Assembly (NCBI RefSeq): GCF_021513155.1
Contig: NZ_CP090983.1
Location: 1,954,501-2,018,500, forward strand
Direction: 5' to 3'
Length of the DNA stretch: 64,000 bases
Source: Jeotgalibaca sp. MA1X17-3
GTDB taxonomy: Bacteria; Bacillota; Bacilli; Lactobacillales; Aerococcaceae
Below, piece after piece: positions 1 to 9,793 of this stretch. Position 1 is the stretch's first letter. Every line of letters begins with the position of its first letter. The notes beneath the pieces were generated by a model. It did not search any database and had not been told where the DNA came from. It worked only from the letters and a program-made list of their open reading frames with translations. The position numbers and the translations under genes are program-made.

Positions 1-680
1 TTAACATAAGTTAAGACTATAAAACTCGCAAGATTCGCAAGAATAAATGACCGTTTCAATGTCATTGATAAAGCTAACAAGTATATTATTAGAGCAACTT
101 TTGTCAATACTTTTAAATCTATTTTAGAATAGATACGGCTATACAAGAGCGCAATTCCTATTGAAATTAGAAATGCATTTGGAGCAGTTTGATTAGTTAA
201 ACCCGTATGTGCTCCCATTCTAATGAGCCCTTCCATTACAATTTGATTTTCCAAATTAAAAAGTGGGAAAATCAAATTTTTATATATATTAGGAAATAAA
301 AAAGAAAAATAGGTTCCAGAAACAATCACTATTGACCCAAAAAATAAAGTCCTTAAAAAAGTTTCATGCCATGAGTTGACTTTAGATAAAATAACATATA
401 TAAACAAAAAGACTAATAAAAATAAACTATACCTATATGCCCTTGTAAAATCATAACTAAATAACATTGAGATTAATGCATAGATAGAAAATAAAATAGG
501 TATAAATATTTCATTCCCGAATTTTTTATCTTTTATTATAACAAAGAGCAGTAACGAACTTAATAAAATCACAAAAAATATTAAATAAGAAAACTGTATT
601 TTATCTGTAGCAAAAACATAGATATTAATAGCTAGTATCACACCAATTATTGACAAGAAATATTCTGATTTTCTTTTCAA
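1..680 (-). CDS. Wzy-like polysaccharide polymerase / O-antigen ligase family membrane protein, partial
   Basis: The reading frame is open from a TTG start at 680 to the left edge, about 226 residues, so the C-terminus is missing. A strong ribosome binding site (GGAGGTGATTAT) lies just before the TTG. The protein is almost entirely hydrophobic with at least six membrane segments. It contains a GLTNQTAPNAFLISIG stretch and a later LSMTLKRS, which resemble the cytoplasmic-loop region of Gram-positive Wzy repeat-unit polymerases. In that family the protein joins lipid-linked oligosaccharide repeats on the outer face of the membrane. It is the most distal visible gene of the polysaccharide cluster. 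The family call is by pattern, not alignment. Confidence 0.72.
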   Translation of the reverse strand, partial: MKRKSEYFLSIIGVILAINIYVFATDKIQFSYLIFFVILLSSLLLFVIIKDKKFGNEIFIPILFSIYALISMLFSYDFTRAYRYSLFLLVFLFIYVILSKVNSWHETFLRTLFFGSIVIVSGTYFSFLFPNIYKNLIFPLFNLENQIVMEGLIRMGAHTGLTNQTAPNAFLISIGIALLYSRIYSKIDLKVLTKVALIIYLLALSMTLKRSFILANLASFIVLTYV

Positions 681-753
681 ATAATCACCTCCATTATTAT
701 GTATACTTTTTTTGTGCATAATTATTTTCAAATATATTTTTGTTTCTATTATA

Positions 754-1887
754 TCATTGAGTTTTTTTGGTAACTTCTAAGGCTTCATTTAAGAAGTTTA
801 ACGATTTTAATCGTTCTTCTTCTAATAGTAATGAAGTATCTGTGTACTCAATATTAAATGCATCTTTATTTGTCTTAATATTTTCAATTTTTCTAGAGTT
901 TAAATTAAATTTATCAAGTAATGTATTAATTCTTGAATACATTGAGAGAGAACTTCCCTCTCTTTCATAAACAATAAAAGGTTTCTGCATTAATATTGCA
1001 AATACACAACCATGAAAAGAATCAGTACAAAAAATACTACATGAATTAATATAATCTATAAATTCGCTGGGGCCTGTTTTATAAGTTTCTATATCTCCTA
1101 CATCCCCTAAATTAATAATATCTAAATTATTTTCTTTAGCAATGTCATTTATTCTTTTTGAATATTGTTTCGGTACTCCACCTAAAAAATATGTGAGTAA
1201 ATATCCTTTTTCAGGTTTATTATTTGCTCTTTTAGCAATCGATAACCACGTTTCTTTTGTAATCAGTAATGTTGGATCTACTAGTACGGGAGCTGTTTTC
1301 CCTGTTAATTCCTTAATAATCTCGGCACCGTCATCTTCTCTAACAGAGATTTTATCAAAGTTCGTAAGCCATTTTTTATAATTACTTTTATATTCGTTTG
1401 ATAGTTCAGACACTCCAAAACTAGGTGCATAGGATACCCTTTTGTTTTTTTCTGTAAATAGTAAGAAATAAAGTGATGTAACCTCTCTGAAATTAGGATT
1501 CCAAACTTGATCACTACCTACTACAAAATAATCATATTTTTCTGACAAGTCATTTGGAATGTTTTTATCAGAAATCGAATAGTTAGTTTCTTTTATATAC
1601 TTATGTGTAAAATCTTTGAATGTTTTAGTTCTTATATTACCTGAATTTATAACTTTTTTTTTATTTAACTTATTTAAAATTATTTTTTTTAAATACTTAG
1701 GCCCTTTTTTTATAATTTTGTACATCTTTAATGGATATGCCATTTGTACTTCTTCATTTTGTGTAGTATTAACTATAGTTTCTACTTCAAAGCCTAAATT
1801 TCTTATAACTTCTTGTAGTGCATAGTTTTGTAATCTATTTCCATAATTAAAATATCCATTTAACGTTAATATTGCTACTTTTTTCAT
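754..1887 (-). CDS. Polysaccharide pyruvyl transferase family protein
   Basis: This 377-residue protein opens with VAILTLNGYFNYGNRLQNYALQ, the fold-opening motif of the pyruvyl transferase family (CsaB/WcaK-like). It also has YFVVGSDQVWNP near residue 120 and SCSIFCTDSFHGCVFAIL near residue 285; both are family hallmarks. Such enzymes add a pyruvate ketal from phosphoenolpyruvate to a sugar of a surface polymer, giving it negative charge. The ATG at 1887 follows AAAAAGGAGAG. It sits between a GT2 gene and the polymerase gene, which fits a decorating step in the same polysaccharide. The sugar substrate cannot be deduced. Confidence 0.85.
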   Translation of the reverse strand: MKKVAILTLNGYFNYGNRLQNYALQEVIRNLGFEVETIVNTTQNEEVQMAYPLKMYKIIKKGPKYLKKIILNKLNKKKVINSGNIRTKTFKDFTHKYIKETNYSISDKNIPNDLSEKYDYFVVGSDQVWNPNFREVTSLYFLLFTEKNKRVSYAPSFGVSELSNEYKSNYKKWLTNFDKISVREDDGAEIIKELTGKTAPVLVDPTLLITKETWLSIAKRANNKPEKGYLLTYFLGGVPKQYSKRINDIAKENNLDIINLGDVGDIETYKTGPSEFIDYINSCSIFCTDSFHGCVFAILMQKPFIVYEREGSSLSMYSRINTLLDKFNLNSRKIENIKTNKDAFNIEYTDTSLLLEEERLKSLNFLNEALEVTKKTQ

Positions 1888-1900
1888 GATTCTCTCCTTT

Positions 1901-2937
1901 TTATTTATTAATTTTTTTAAATAAAATTTTATAATATAAATAAAGATAAATACTCCATTTTCTTTGTATAGCTAATAAAATTATTTTCTTTCTCAATAAA
2001 TATCCACTTGTATCTACACTCTCAATAATTTTCCTTAACCTTTTATCAGAACACATATTGCTTATTTCTTTTAATTTTAAGATGAATTTTTTGGGATTAT
2101 TATCACTTACTTCATTTGCAATTGAAGTTAAAAACCCTTCTACGTATCTCATATTTAAACGGAATTCGTACACTTCATCAACTTCATTTTTAATTAAAAT
2201 ATTGCTTATTTTGTTATGAACATCCATTTGCATTTCAAGCATATTTTCCCTATGTTTTCTAATTGCAGAATTATCATTTGTCATATAATGATAATATATC
2301 CCCTGATCAATAGATACTTTTTCAGAATCCAAAAAAACTTTTAGACAAAATATCAAATCTTCCATTAGTGGGACATTCTCAGGAAACCTAAAGTAGTATG
2401 GCTTAATTTTTTCCCTATCTATCAATAATCTACACGCACTCCCCATTATTGTTTGTGCGTTGCTATTCAAATTTGGTGGACCTATCATATTAGAAATAAT
2501 TTCATTCATTATTTCATGATTAACTAAAATTTCTTTTTTCGTAGGTAACATTACCTGAATTTTTTTTTGTTTTTCTCTTTTATATAATTGCAAATGCACA
2601 CATCCGATTTAGTTTTTTCTATTTTACTGTACATTTTTTCATACATTTCCGGTTCTATCCAATCATCAGGATCAATAAAACCAATATATTGACCAGAAGC
2701 TAATTCTATTCCTATATTTCTGGCTGAAGAAACTCCACCATTATTTTTGTCTATGACTTTTATTCTAAAATCTTTTTTTTCATATTGTTTACAAATAAAT
2801 AAACTATTATCTGTAGAACCATCATTCACTAATATAATTTCTATATCCTTTAGTGTTTGATTCATCAGACTTTCAATACTTTTTTTTAGATATTTTTCCA
2901 CATTATAAACCGGGACTATTATACTTACTTTAATCAT
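1901..2937 (-). pseudogene. GT2 family glycosyltransferase, split by a frameshift in an A9 run
   Basis: Two overlapping pieces form one GT2 enzyme. The first (2937 down to 2551) has the GT-A start VSIIVPVYNVEKYL, LVNDGSTDNS and the DPDDW metal-binding motif. The second (down to 1901) has the downstream MGSACRLLI and MEDLIFCLKVF blocks. The frame breaks at 2560-2568, a run of nine A on the coding strand. One more A gives a continuous 345-residue protein through KNKKKIQVMLP. The length and domain order are then normal for the family. The break may be a sequencing contraction, true decay or programmed slippage. Predicted role: transfer of one sugar to the lipid-linked repeat unit. Confidence 0.8.
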
Positions 2938-2995
2938 TAAAAATCTCCTTTTTTAGTAAAAACTACATCATTTGTGTTTTTTACTATCGTACAAA

Positions 2996-4042
2996 CTAAT
3001 AGGAGCTTTTATTTTTAAAAGTTTTCGTTTTCTTCCTAAAGTTTGAATTTAAAATAAAATTAAATAATTTCGGATGTATTCGAAATAACATAATTTTTAT
3101 AAGTAATTGCCTATCACGAACGTTATTATTTTTCATCATACTTGATACTTTTTTGTTTAATCCTGGATATTTTCTTTCTATTTCACTATTTAGTTTTAGA
3201 ATATTTTTATTTTCCATATTTTGTAAACATGAACTGTAATTTACTAAATAACTTTCAATTAATTTATCATTTCCAAAAATATATGATACCCTATTGTAAC
3301 CTTTACCATGTTTTTTTAAATATTCTGAAATTCTATACATTGCACTAACTGCATCAAATTTGTTGATATCATAAGAATTTGAAATTGAATCTATTCTACT
3401 AGTATAATAAGATAATGTTTTATTTATAAATAAAACATTATCAGATTTTGCTAATGCTTTGATTGAAAACTCTTGATCTTCTCCACTTTTGCAACCCTCT
3501 GTATACTTAATTTCATTCTTTTCCAATATTTCTTTTCTATATATTGCACTTCCAGTCCATACGTTTAACGATTTTTCTAATGCTATTTTTTCAATTGCCT
3601 TTATGCCACTTATTATAAATGGTTCTTTAATGTGACTATTAAAGTAATTCAAAGTATTCTTCCCTGTATTATTGATTCTATTATATCTCCAACAAAGAAC
3701 ATCCATTCTTGTACTACTTTGATCTATGTAATGATAAAGTGTATCTATAAAATCTTTGCTTACATAGTCATCACCATCTAAAAAGAAAATATATTCCCCT
3801 TTTGATTTTAATAAGCCAACATTTCTTGCTTTACTTACCCCTCCATTATTTTGTGTTATGACTAAAAAATTATTAACATTACTTACTTGTAATGTTTTTA
3901 GAGCAACTTCTTTAGTGTTATCAATTGAACCATCATCTATAACGATAATTTCGAAGTTATTATTAGTTTGGTTTATTAGCGATTTTAAAGTATTTGATAT
4001 TTGTTTTTCTAAATTATATGCTGGTATAATAACACTTATCAT
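2996..4042 (-). CDS. GT2 family glycosyltransferase
   Basis: This intact 348-residue GT-A enzyme begins ISVIIPAYNLEKQISNTLKSL, followed by VIDDGSIDNT (about residue 35) and the FLDGDDYVS motif (about residue 90) that binds the nucleotide-sugar metal. GSAIYRKEIL and SGEDQEFSIKAL follow, as in capsule and EPS transferases that lack membrane segments. It would add a sugar to the undecaprenyl-linked repeat in the cytoplasm. An AAAGG element precedes the ATG. The region before it holds a decayed IS30, so its transcription may come from within the IS remnant or from read-through. Donor and acceptor are unknown. Confidence 0.88.
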   Translation of the reverse strand: MISVIIPAYNLEKQISNTLKSLINQTNNNFEIIVIDDGSIDNTKEVALKTLQVSNVNNFLVITQNNGGVSKARNVGLLKSKGEYIFFLDGDDYVSKDFIDTLYHYIDQSSTRMDVLCWRYNRINNTGKNTLNYFNSHIKEPFIISGIKAIEKIALEKSLNVWTGSAIYRKEILEKNEIKYTEGCKSGEDQEFSIKALAKSDNVLFINKTLSYYTSRIDSISNSYDINKFDAVSAMYRISEYLKKHGKGYNRVSYIFGNDKLIESYLVNYSSCLQNMENKNILKLNSEIERKYPGLNKKVSSMMKNNNVRDRQLLIKIMLFRIHPKLFNFILNSNFRKKTKTFKNKSSY

Positions 4043-4098
4043 TTTATATTAAACAACCTTTCATTTACAAAAAATACTTAGTTTTTTGATTACTTCAA

Positions 4099-4872
4099 TT
4101 GTAAAATTAAGCTAAACAAATGAATAGGCCATTCGTGGTACACTCAAAATGTATTTCCAAATAAAGAAAACATAGGAGTGATCACGAATGACCCACACCC
4201 TTCTTACCATGAATAAACTAGTGATGATAGAGGCTTACTACCCCGTGAAAAACCATATCGACCCTGTTGAAACGTTCCAGAATGACCATCTACAGGAGAT
4301 CAATTGCTTGAAGAAAGGTCATACAGCTTTGGGATACTACAAACGGTATAAGGAAAGTAAGAAACGTTGCGGAAGACCTAAAATGGTTCTACCACTCGAA
4401 CAACAGATCTACTATATCAAAGAAAAAGTTGCACAAGGATGGACACCAGATATCACCTTAGTGGAACGTCTATCAAAAGTCATCATCACTTTGAAGCCCA
4501 AAGGGCGGAATGCGAACGATATCAAGCATATCTGATATCATGGTTTGAATCAATCCTTAGACATTTATTCAAGTCGATTACGGGAAAAAATCCTCCAATT
4601 GGAAATCTATACGGAACCAACATGATCTTGTGCTCTATTTCACTGACTCTAGAACCCCTTCACAGCGAGCATTAAACAAAAAAATTATTGCTCTGCTGCG
4701 ACAAAACGAATTGCCAAAAGAAATGGGCTTCAATCAAGTGGACCAAGCTTTTGTTACTTCCGTTGAGAATGAACGAAATAAGATCCCACGAAAGCCCTTG
4801 GCCTACTAAACACCACTAGAAGTATGCTTGAGTTACCTATATGAGGCCATCATGTCTAGCTTAATTTGACAA
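4099..4872 (+). mobile_element. Decayed IS30-family insertion sequence
   Basis: The left end TTGTAAAATTAAGCT and right end AGCTTAATTTGACAA are inverted repeats and match the ends of the intact IS at 29969-31020. The 774-bp length against about 1052 bp reflects an internal deletion of roughly 258 bp plus smaller indels. No clear target-site duplication is seen. Confidence 0.85.
4188..4869 (+). pseudogene. IS30 transposase remnant
   Basis: Compared with the intact transposase at 30058-31017, this copy starts in the same way (MTHTLLTMNKLVMIEAYY) but is scrambled around residues 20-35. It then jumps in frame from AQGWTPDI straight to TLVERLSKVIITLKP. The join occurs at a shared TATCA, so 258 bp (86 codons) that include the HTH-proximal region and the first catalytic aspartate (GDTIVG) are gone. 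Later stretches contain stops and shifts, although the ends NERNKIPRKPLAY and the stop region remain recognisable. It cannot encode an active transposase; it could be mobilised only in trans through its preserved ends. Confidence 0.88.
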
Positions 4873-4989
4873 TTTTTTTGAATCATCCGCCCTTAATTCA
4901 TCAAGTTTTAAATAATTTTGTACATAAAATTCTGATTGGCTTTTATATTCTTGTGCTCCATTAATTTCAAACTTTTCGAATAAATTCAT
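4861..4989 (-). CDS. Short open frame, 42 codons, possible gene fragment next to IS remnant
   Basis: An ATG at 4989 opens a frame that reads MNLFEKFEINGAQEYKSQSE and continues to a stop formed inside the right end of the IS30 remnant. The composition looks protein-like (charged and aromatic residues well mixed). No good ribosome binding site is present, and the start lies inside a long perfect hairpin. It may be the 5' end of a polysaccharide-cluster gene cut by the IS, or chance. I do not recognise a family. Confidence 0.2.
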   Translation of the reverse strand: MNLFEKFEINGAQEYKSQSEFYVQNYLKLDELRADDSKKLSN

Positions 4990-5010
4990 TTATTCGAAAA
5001 GTTTGAGCAC
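4953..5010. repeat. Long perfect inverted repeat (17-bp arms, 4-nt loop)
   Basis: CAAACTTTTCGAATAAA at 4968-4984 is exactly complementary to 4989-5005 across the loop TTCA. GTGCTC (4953) and GAGCAC (5005) could extend the stem. There is no U-tract on either side, so it is not a standard terminator. It lies just downstream of the GT4 gene on the minus strand. Confidence 0.6.
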
Positions 5011-5059
5011 TAGATAATTAAGATTATATTCTCCAACCTAGTGTAACCTATTCATATAC

Positions 5060-6095
5060 CTATATCTCTTTATAAATATTTTCTAATTTTTCTTTATAAT
5101 ATTCTTCATTGTTTATTTCCTTAAATTTTTTCAAAGTTTTCTTTGACATTTGTTTATTTAAATCTTCTTTTAAAATAAGATTTATTATTGATTGAGCCAG
5201 AAGATTATCGTCATCTGATAAAAAACCAGTTTCATTGTTGGTTATCAAGTCTTTCATCCCATCTGTAGGTGTAGATACAATAGGTATACCTAAAGCCATT
5301 GCTTCCAATCCTGCAATAGGTGTTCCTTCAAATCTAGAACAAAATAACATACATTTAGATTGTTTTATTGCTTTATATGGATAAGATAAGCTACCAGTAA
5401 AGGTGACTCTATCTGACACTCCTTCTTTTTCGAATATGTTTATCATATTTTGTTTGAGTTCTCCTTCACCAATTATCCCAAAACGTGCATTTTTTATTTT
5501 TTTAGAACAATTGAAGCAACCATAGCTACTCTTTGAGGGTTTTTTTGGTTTGATAATCTTCCTAAAAATATGAAATCAAAATTATACTCCTGTAAATCAT
5601 GAGCCATCAATTTTTGTACACGATTAACGTAAATTATATTTCTTAGTACTATACTTTTTTTTCTATAAACTTCTTATATACAAAATCATCAATACAACCT
5701 TCAGATACTGCTATGATTTCTTTTACTTTAAAAGAAGATAGTAAATACAAATTTGCTTTCATAGTTTTTTTCTTCATATCATCTTGGTTTACATGTAATT
5801 GTGAAACAAGAGGGATATCTCCTGCAACTAATGAAGATATAAATGTAGCCTTAACATCATGTGCATGAATTATATCAGGATTATATTTTTCAATTACTTT
5901 CTTTAACTCTTTTATTGATAACTTATTCGTAGGAATATAATTTATTCCTCTATTGCTTAGCGCATTCTCAATCTCACCCTTTAAAGAACAATAGTACATT
6001 TCATATTCACCATCAAACATCATACAAATATCAGCCGCAACATTTTCTGCTCCGGATAATTTTGAAGTATTAAGAACATGTAGAATTTTTTTCAC
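5060..6095 (-). pseudogene. GT4 family glycosyltransferase, two frameshifts in A runs
   Basis: The start is a GTG at 6095 behind AAGAGGTGC. The N-terminal part reads KILHVLNTSKLSGAENVA and DIIHAHDVKATF, and the C-terminal part carries the GT-B donor site SRFEGTPIAGLEAMALGIPIV. Two breaks separate them: an A8 run at 5655-5662 and an A7 run at 5497-5503. Adding one A to each restores a continuous 345-residue enzyme, including the linking stretch FIFLGRLSNQKNPQR and ARFGIIGEGELK. Two independent one-base contractions in A runs suggest a sequence error at least as strongly as decay. The predicted role is retaining glycosyl transfer to the lipid-linked repeat unit. Confidence 0.82.
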
Positions 6096-6239
6096 TCAAT
6101 AGCACCTCTTAAGATATTTTTTTAATACAAACTTATATTCAAAAACAATATTTTGATACCCTGGATAGGCTACACATAGTTGAACAATAAAATTAAGGTT
6201 GTCACAAAAAATACTCCTTTCAAAATAGCTATTAAATCT

Positions 6240-7342
6240 CTATTGTTTATAAATATACTCTAGGCTAGATAAAACACTATTAATAGAAAAAGATTTAATT
6301 TTTTTTAGATTGTATTGACTAAACTCTTTTTTTAATTTAGTACTATTTATTAATTCGTTTATACATTTTATATAGTCATTTATATTTCTAGGTTTGATTA
6401 AAAAACCACCTTTTTTATTATCAATCAGATCATTATTACCCCTAATATCAGAACAAATGACTGGTAAGCCACTAGCCATAGATTCCATTAGTGCAACAGA
6501 TAAACCTTCTCTAAATGAGGGAAAGACAAATATATCTGAAACTCTACAAATTTCAGAGATATCTTTTCTTATCCCTATTAAATGTACTTGTTTCTCTACT
6601 TCTAAGTCCTTACTTAAATTTATTAAATATTTTTTTAATTGCCCTTCCCCACAAATCACATAATGAATTTTATCATTATTTAACTTTGCTATAGCTCTGA
6701 TAACAGTCTCATGATTTTTGTTTTCATTTAATTCACCTATAGATAATAAAACTTGTGATTCAAATGGAATACCTAATTCTTCCTTTTTACTTTTCTTGTT
6801 AACTATCACTTTTTTAAATTTGTCTATATCAAGTCCTACACCTTTTATATATTCAACATTTTTTGTATTAAATTTCTGCTTAGCAGTTCTATAATCCTCT
6901 TTGTTAATAGTTATTAAGGTATCAGTATATCTTGATAACCATTTTTCAACTGGATAATATGTTAACCAGTTCTTAATTGGTGCACCGTTATAAAAATGAA
7001 ATCCATGGGCTGTGTAAAATACTTTTGTTTGTTTTATATTTTTACATGCCAATCTCACAACGGCAGACGCTACTGGTGTATGAGTATGAACAATATCATA
7101 TTTTTTTCGACTAGTACTTTCTTCAGTTTATTAAATGCTTTTAAATTATCTTTTTTGATCGGTGACCTACTAAAACTTATATTATGAATTGAACATCCAA
7201 GCTCCAATAAACTATGATCAATTTTTTTTTCAATATTGCATGCAATATCTACAGTATGTCCATTTTGAATTAACATCTGAATATGAGGTATTAGAAATGC
7301 ATTTATAGTGTTTGATAGTGTTGAAACATATAATATTCTCAT
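6240..7342 (-). pseudogene. GT4 family glycosyltransferase, one frameshift in an A7 run
   Basis: The N-terminal piece (from ATG 7342) reads MRILYVSTLSNTINAFLIPH; the C-terminal piece has FYTAHGFHFYNGAP, LLSIGELNENKNHETVI and the donor-site motif FPSFREGLSVALMESMASGLPVI. They are joined in frame, giving VEKKYDIVHTHTPVASAVV, if one A is added to the A7 run at 7101-7107. The restored protein has 367 residues, the usual length, and resembles EpsD/CapM-type N-acetylgalactosaminyl or related transferases. It starts a few bases after the ATP-grasp gene. The break is probably a contraction in the assembly, otherwise recent inactivation. Confidence 0.84.
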
Positions 7343-7350
7343 ATATACTC

Positions 7351-8325
7351 CTATTTCTTAAAAATCTTTACTTCATTAAATTTCATCATATAAATATTGT
7401 TTTCATAATTACCTATTACATCTTCATTTACTTTATTATCCAAATTATTAATTATCATATTTGGCACATTTACTCCACACTCATACCCATGTGGATAGCC
7501 TCCACCAAAACGAGGATTTACTTCAGAAATATAATATTCATCATCTTTTTTGAAAATATCAATATCTATAATTCCAATAAACCCTGTAACTTCTACAAAC
7601 TTTTTAATTAAATCAAATAATACTTCATCTTTTATTGAAACTGACTTATCTGTTTCTCCAGCTCGCATTTTAATTTTTTCTTTTGCAAAAATCGAAACTG
7701 TTTCCTTGGTTATCATATCAATATATGTATCTGCACCAATCTCAATTCCATCCATAAATTCTTGAATCATTAAATTATCAAATTGCTCGAAGAGAAGTTC
7801 GATTTCTTCTTTTGTATTCACTTTACTAATGTTAACACTTGCACTACCTCTCACAGGTTTTACAAAAACAGGATACTCCATATCTCCTAATTCAACATCT
7901 TGATAAAATACTTCTTTATCTATATAACTTCGTATAGTTTTAATATTATTTTTTATTAAAAATTCATAGAAATTATATTTATCAAAGCACATCTCAACTA
8001 ATTCATGATCCGAAACAATAGGCGTTGTTCCTATTGCAAGAAATGCATCTCTGTTTTTTGATAATAAACTTAATTCAGGATCAATTAAGGATAGAACTCC
8101 TTTGATATTATTTTCTTTACAAATTTCTAATATAATATCTAGATAATCTTTCTCGTTTATTTTTGGAACAATAAAATACTTATCTGCTTCATAAATTGCT
8201 GGAGCAAGCTCACTCGAATCAGTAGCCATAACTTGACCGCTACCTCCTAGTTCTTTTTTAAAGTATTGAACTATTTTATTTCTAGACCCGCAGCTGAGTA
8301 TTAGTATATTCATAGGTTTAATCAT
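7351..8325 (-). CDS. ATP-grasp carboxylate-amine ligase (CarB-like) in polysaccharide cluster
   Basis: This 324-residue protein begins with a Rossmann-like pre-ATP-grasp domain (MNILILSCGSRNKIVQYFKK). An ATP-grasp domain follows, with YPVFVKPVRGSASVNI (about residue 150) and LMIQEFMDGIEIGADTYID. ISEVNPRFGGGYPHGYE supplies the magnesium-binding Glu and Asn. Relatives activate a carboxylate as acyl phosphate and couple it to an amine. Its start overlaps the stop of the upstream PLP enzyme by 8 bp behind GGAGGCAATAA, so the two are translationally linked. Context suggests that it attaches an amino acid or other acid to an amino sugar; the substrate is inferred, not shown. Confidence 0.82.
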   Translation of the reverse strand: MIKPMNILILSCGSRNKIVQYFKKELGGSGQVMATDSSELAPAIYEADKYFIVPKINEKDYLDIILEICKENNIKGVLSLIDPELSLLSKNRDAFLAIGTTPIVSDHELVEMCFDKYNFYEFLIKNNIKTIRSYIDKEVFYQDVELGDMEYPVFVKPVRGSASVNISKVNTKEEIELLFEQFDNLMIQEFMDGIEIGADTYIDMITKETVSIFAKEKIKMRAGETDKSVSIKDEVLFDLIKKFVEVTGFIGIIDIDIFKKDDEYYISEVNPRFGGGYPHGYECGVNVPNMIINNLDNKVNEDVIGNYENNIYMMKFNEVKIFKK

Positions 8326-9244
8326 TATTTATTGCCTCCAAATCATCAAAAAATAGTGGTGTTCCACCTGTATGTATAAATAAGATATTCTTTCTTATTA
8401 TTTGATTTTTCTCTAAATATTTTTTCATCCCCCAAAAACCTTTACCTGTATAAGTCATATCAAGAGGAACCCCATCTTTAACTAATATTTCTCTAATTGT
8501 TTTCATTACTTCATCATTAGAAGAACCATAACCATTTATTATATATTCATCGACAAAATCGACAACTTCTAGACCAACTGTTATATTACCTATCGATTTC
8601 AAATAGCTATTAACACTATCCAAAACCACCTGACTTCCATTTGGATTTTTCCTTGCATTACTAATCCCTATTATTTTCCTACGATCTTTATTTAATAAGC
8701 TACCACAAATAAGCCCGGCTTGTGTTGTTCCTGTACCTGAAGTGTGAAATATATAATCAAATTTTATTTTATTTTCTATTTCATAAGATAAAATTTCTTC
8801 AAAAGCGTTTACATAAGCTTTTGTGCCAATATCTCCGTGTCCTCCTCCTTGTATAAAATAAGGTTTATACTTTTTTTCCCGAAGTTTATCTAGTGTACTT
8901 TCTATAGTTTCTTTAACATCGGAGATTTTGCAGTTAATAATTTCGGCTCCAAACAAGTCCATCATTTTTCTATTATATGTATTCTCTTTTTTCTCATTTG
9001 GTGTAATGATAATACATTTTATCCCTCTAGCAGCTGACATATTTGAAACGATCCTACAATGATTAGAGCTGCTACTTCCATAAGTAACTATGCAATCGCA
9101 TTTTTTGTTTTCTATATCTTCAAAAAAAAGTTTAGCTTTTCTTACTTTATTGCCACCAAAAGAGAATGGTATTAAGTCATCCCTTTTAATAAATATATCA
9201 TTATTACTATATTGACCGCTCATTTTTTGAATGGGTGTATTCAT
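8318..9244 (-). CDS. PLP-dependent enzyme, ACC deaminase / D-cysteine desulfhydrase family
   Basis: About 308 residues from the ATG at 9244, which has a good RBS (AAGGGGTGAT). A TTG at 9289 would overlap the gene before it and is less likely. FSFGGNKVRKAKLF carries the PLP lysine (about residue 35), YGSSSSNHCR the substrate-loop Ser-Asn-His, and TSGTGTTQAGL the phosphate-binding loop. The family deaminates ACC, desulfurates D-cysteine or acts on related small amino acids. Its position between a GNAT and an ATP-grasp gene suggests supply or modification of an amino acid for surface-sugar decoration. Which reaction is catalysed cannot be told. Confidence 0.82.
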   Translation of the reverse strand: MNTPIQKMSGQYSNNDIFIKRDDLIPFSFGGNKVRKAKLFFEDIENKKCDCIVTYGSSSSNHCRIVSNMSAARGIKCIIITPNEKKENTYNRKMMDLFGAEIINCKISDVKETIESTLDKLREKKYKPYFIQGGGHGDIGTKAYVNAFEEILSYEIENKIKFDYIFHTSGTGTTQAGLICGSLLNKDRRKIIGISNARKNPNGSQVVLDSVNSYLKSIGNITVGLEVVDFVDEYIINGYGSSNDEVMKTIREILVKDGVPLDMTYTGKGFWGMKKYLEKNQIIRKNILFIHTGGTPLFFDDLEAINND

Positions 9245-9251
9245 AAAGGTA

Positions 9252-9758
9252 TCACCCCTTTTTATTTTCTCTATTAAAATATTCTTCAATAAGCAAAATG
9301 TACATAAATATTTCTTCTTTTATTCCATCTGCAGTCAAGTCTTTTTTTAGAAATCCTATTGATTCAAATAATTTTTGTGCTATTTTATTTTCTGCTTCTG
9401 TGTATAAATAGACTTCTTTCAATTTAAATTTTTTATAGCTTTCTTCTATTAATAATTTTGAAGCTTTTTTAGAAATGCCCATTCTTTTAAATTTATAATT
9501 ACCTAATAGAATATAATACTCTGCTTTTTCATTTATATAATCTATATTTAATAATCCTATTAAACCAACAGGCTCACCTTCGTATGTTATTGTGTAATCT
9601 ATTCTATCTTTTCTATTTTTAATAGTGTCAAACCATATAATCGTTTTATCCTCACGAAGCGGCAAGTCATAATGAAGATACTTATTATTTTCTTTATTAT
9701 TAACCCATTCTATTTTATATGGAATATCTTCTTTTTTAAATTGTCTTATCTCAATCAT
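9252..9758 (-). CDS. GNAT family N-acetyltransferase
   Basis: This 168-residue protein has the RimJ/RimL-like layout: an N-terminal IRQFKKEDIPYKIEWVNN, then GEPVGLIGLLNID and YYILLGNYKFKRMGISKKAS as the acetyl-CoA pyrophosphate-binding region, and AQKLFESIGF near the C-terminus. PseH-type members acetylate the amine of a UDP-amino sugar. The upstream DegT aminotransferase would create such an amine, so this could be the acetylation step of a UDP-4-amino sugar pathway. The stop is 8 bp before the ATG of the next gene. The acceptor is inferred from context only. Confidence 0.82.
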   Translation of the reverse strand: MIEIRQFKKEDIPYKIEWVNNKENNKYLHYDLPLREDKTIIWFDTIKNRKDRIDYTITYEGEPVGLIGLLNIDYINEKAEYYILLGNYKFKRMGISKKASKLLIEESYKKFKLKEVYLYTEAENKIAQKLFESIGFLKKDLTADGIKEEIFMYILLIEEYFNRENKKG

Positions 9759-9793
9759 AATATTAAACCTCTATTCATTTAAATATATTATAT

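Noticed and set aside
2560..2568. A9 run considered as phase-variation or programmed -1 slippage site
   Set aside because: The same one-base defect occurs at many unrelated genes including eutE, so a general contraction explains it better; kept only as an alternative.
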